From Gammaproteobacteria bacterium (GTDB lineage: Bacteria; Pseudomonadota; Gammaproteobacteria; JAPPPA01), in contig JAPPPA010000224.1 in the NCBI GenBank assembly GCA_028817755.1, forward strand, positions 1 through 14,734: a stretch of 14,734 nt of DNA, given 5' to 3'. Of this stretch, positions 14,733 through 14,734 are shown one piece after another. The position numbers were made by a program, and so were the translations under genes. The number at the start of each line of letters is the position of its first letter. Within the stretch, counting starts at the first letter, position 1. The notes beneath the pieces are model-generated. The model ran no database searches and was not told the DNA's origin. It saw only the letters and a list, made by a program, of their open reading frames with translations.

Positions 14733-14734
14733 AC

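Noticed and set aside
14723..14734. XbaI-like TCTAGA near the right edge as a cloning-vector junction
   Set aside because: The family-like reading frame continues through it, and it does not match a polylinker I know well enough to claim.

Overview
The window reads as chromosomal DNA from a Gram-negative gammaproteobacterium, probably a marine or aquatic heterotroph. The reasons are: a complete pilMNOPQ type IV pilus alignment operon placed divergently from a class A penicillin-binding protein gene (mrcA), an arrangement I know from Pseudomonas and its relatives; lipoproteins with lipoboxes; an outer-membrane secretin; and a TRAP transporter. Base composition is close to even and coding density is very high, with many neighbours overlapping by 1 to 4 bases. 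I cannot name a genus.

Left part (1-5007, minus strand): pilM, pilN, pilO, pilP and pilQ are read from about 5007 down to 96, each stop lying next to or inside the next start. They build the inner-membrane assembly (PilM/N/O), the connecting lipoprotein (PilP) and the outer-membrane secretin (PilQ). Fifteen bases after pilQ a further lipoprotein gene starts and runs off the left edge. Middle (5008-8346, plus strand): a divergent promoter region with nested inverted repeats leads into mrcA (bifunctional peptidoglycan synthase) and then a small gene of unknown function with a degenerate nucleotidyltransferase look. The latter ends tail-to-tail with dctM.

Right part (8343-14732, minus strand): in transcription order this holds a sphingosine-1-phosphate-lyase-like PLP decarboxylase (5' end at the window edge, broken by two in-frame stops), a MelB-type (GPH) MFS carrier, then tatT, dctP, dctQ and dctM. 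These last four form a TRAP transporter with its own periplasmic TPR lipoprotein, the TatT type first described in Treponema pallidum. The solute-binding protein has Trp where the usual carboxylate-clamping Arg sits, which hints at an unusual, perhaps non-carboxylate or hydrophobic, ligand. The promoter in front of tatT is bracketed by two copies of the palindrome CTAATTAG spaced 52 bp, close to five helical turns, and looks like an operator pair.

The most noteworthy points are the TatT-TRAP system with its possible operator and neighbouring carrier and lyase-like gene, and the damaged 5' part of that lyase-like gene. No RNA genes, CRISPR arrays, insertion sequences or phage genes were seen, and no stretch above 300 bases lacks a gene.
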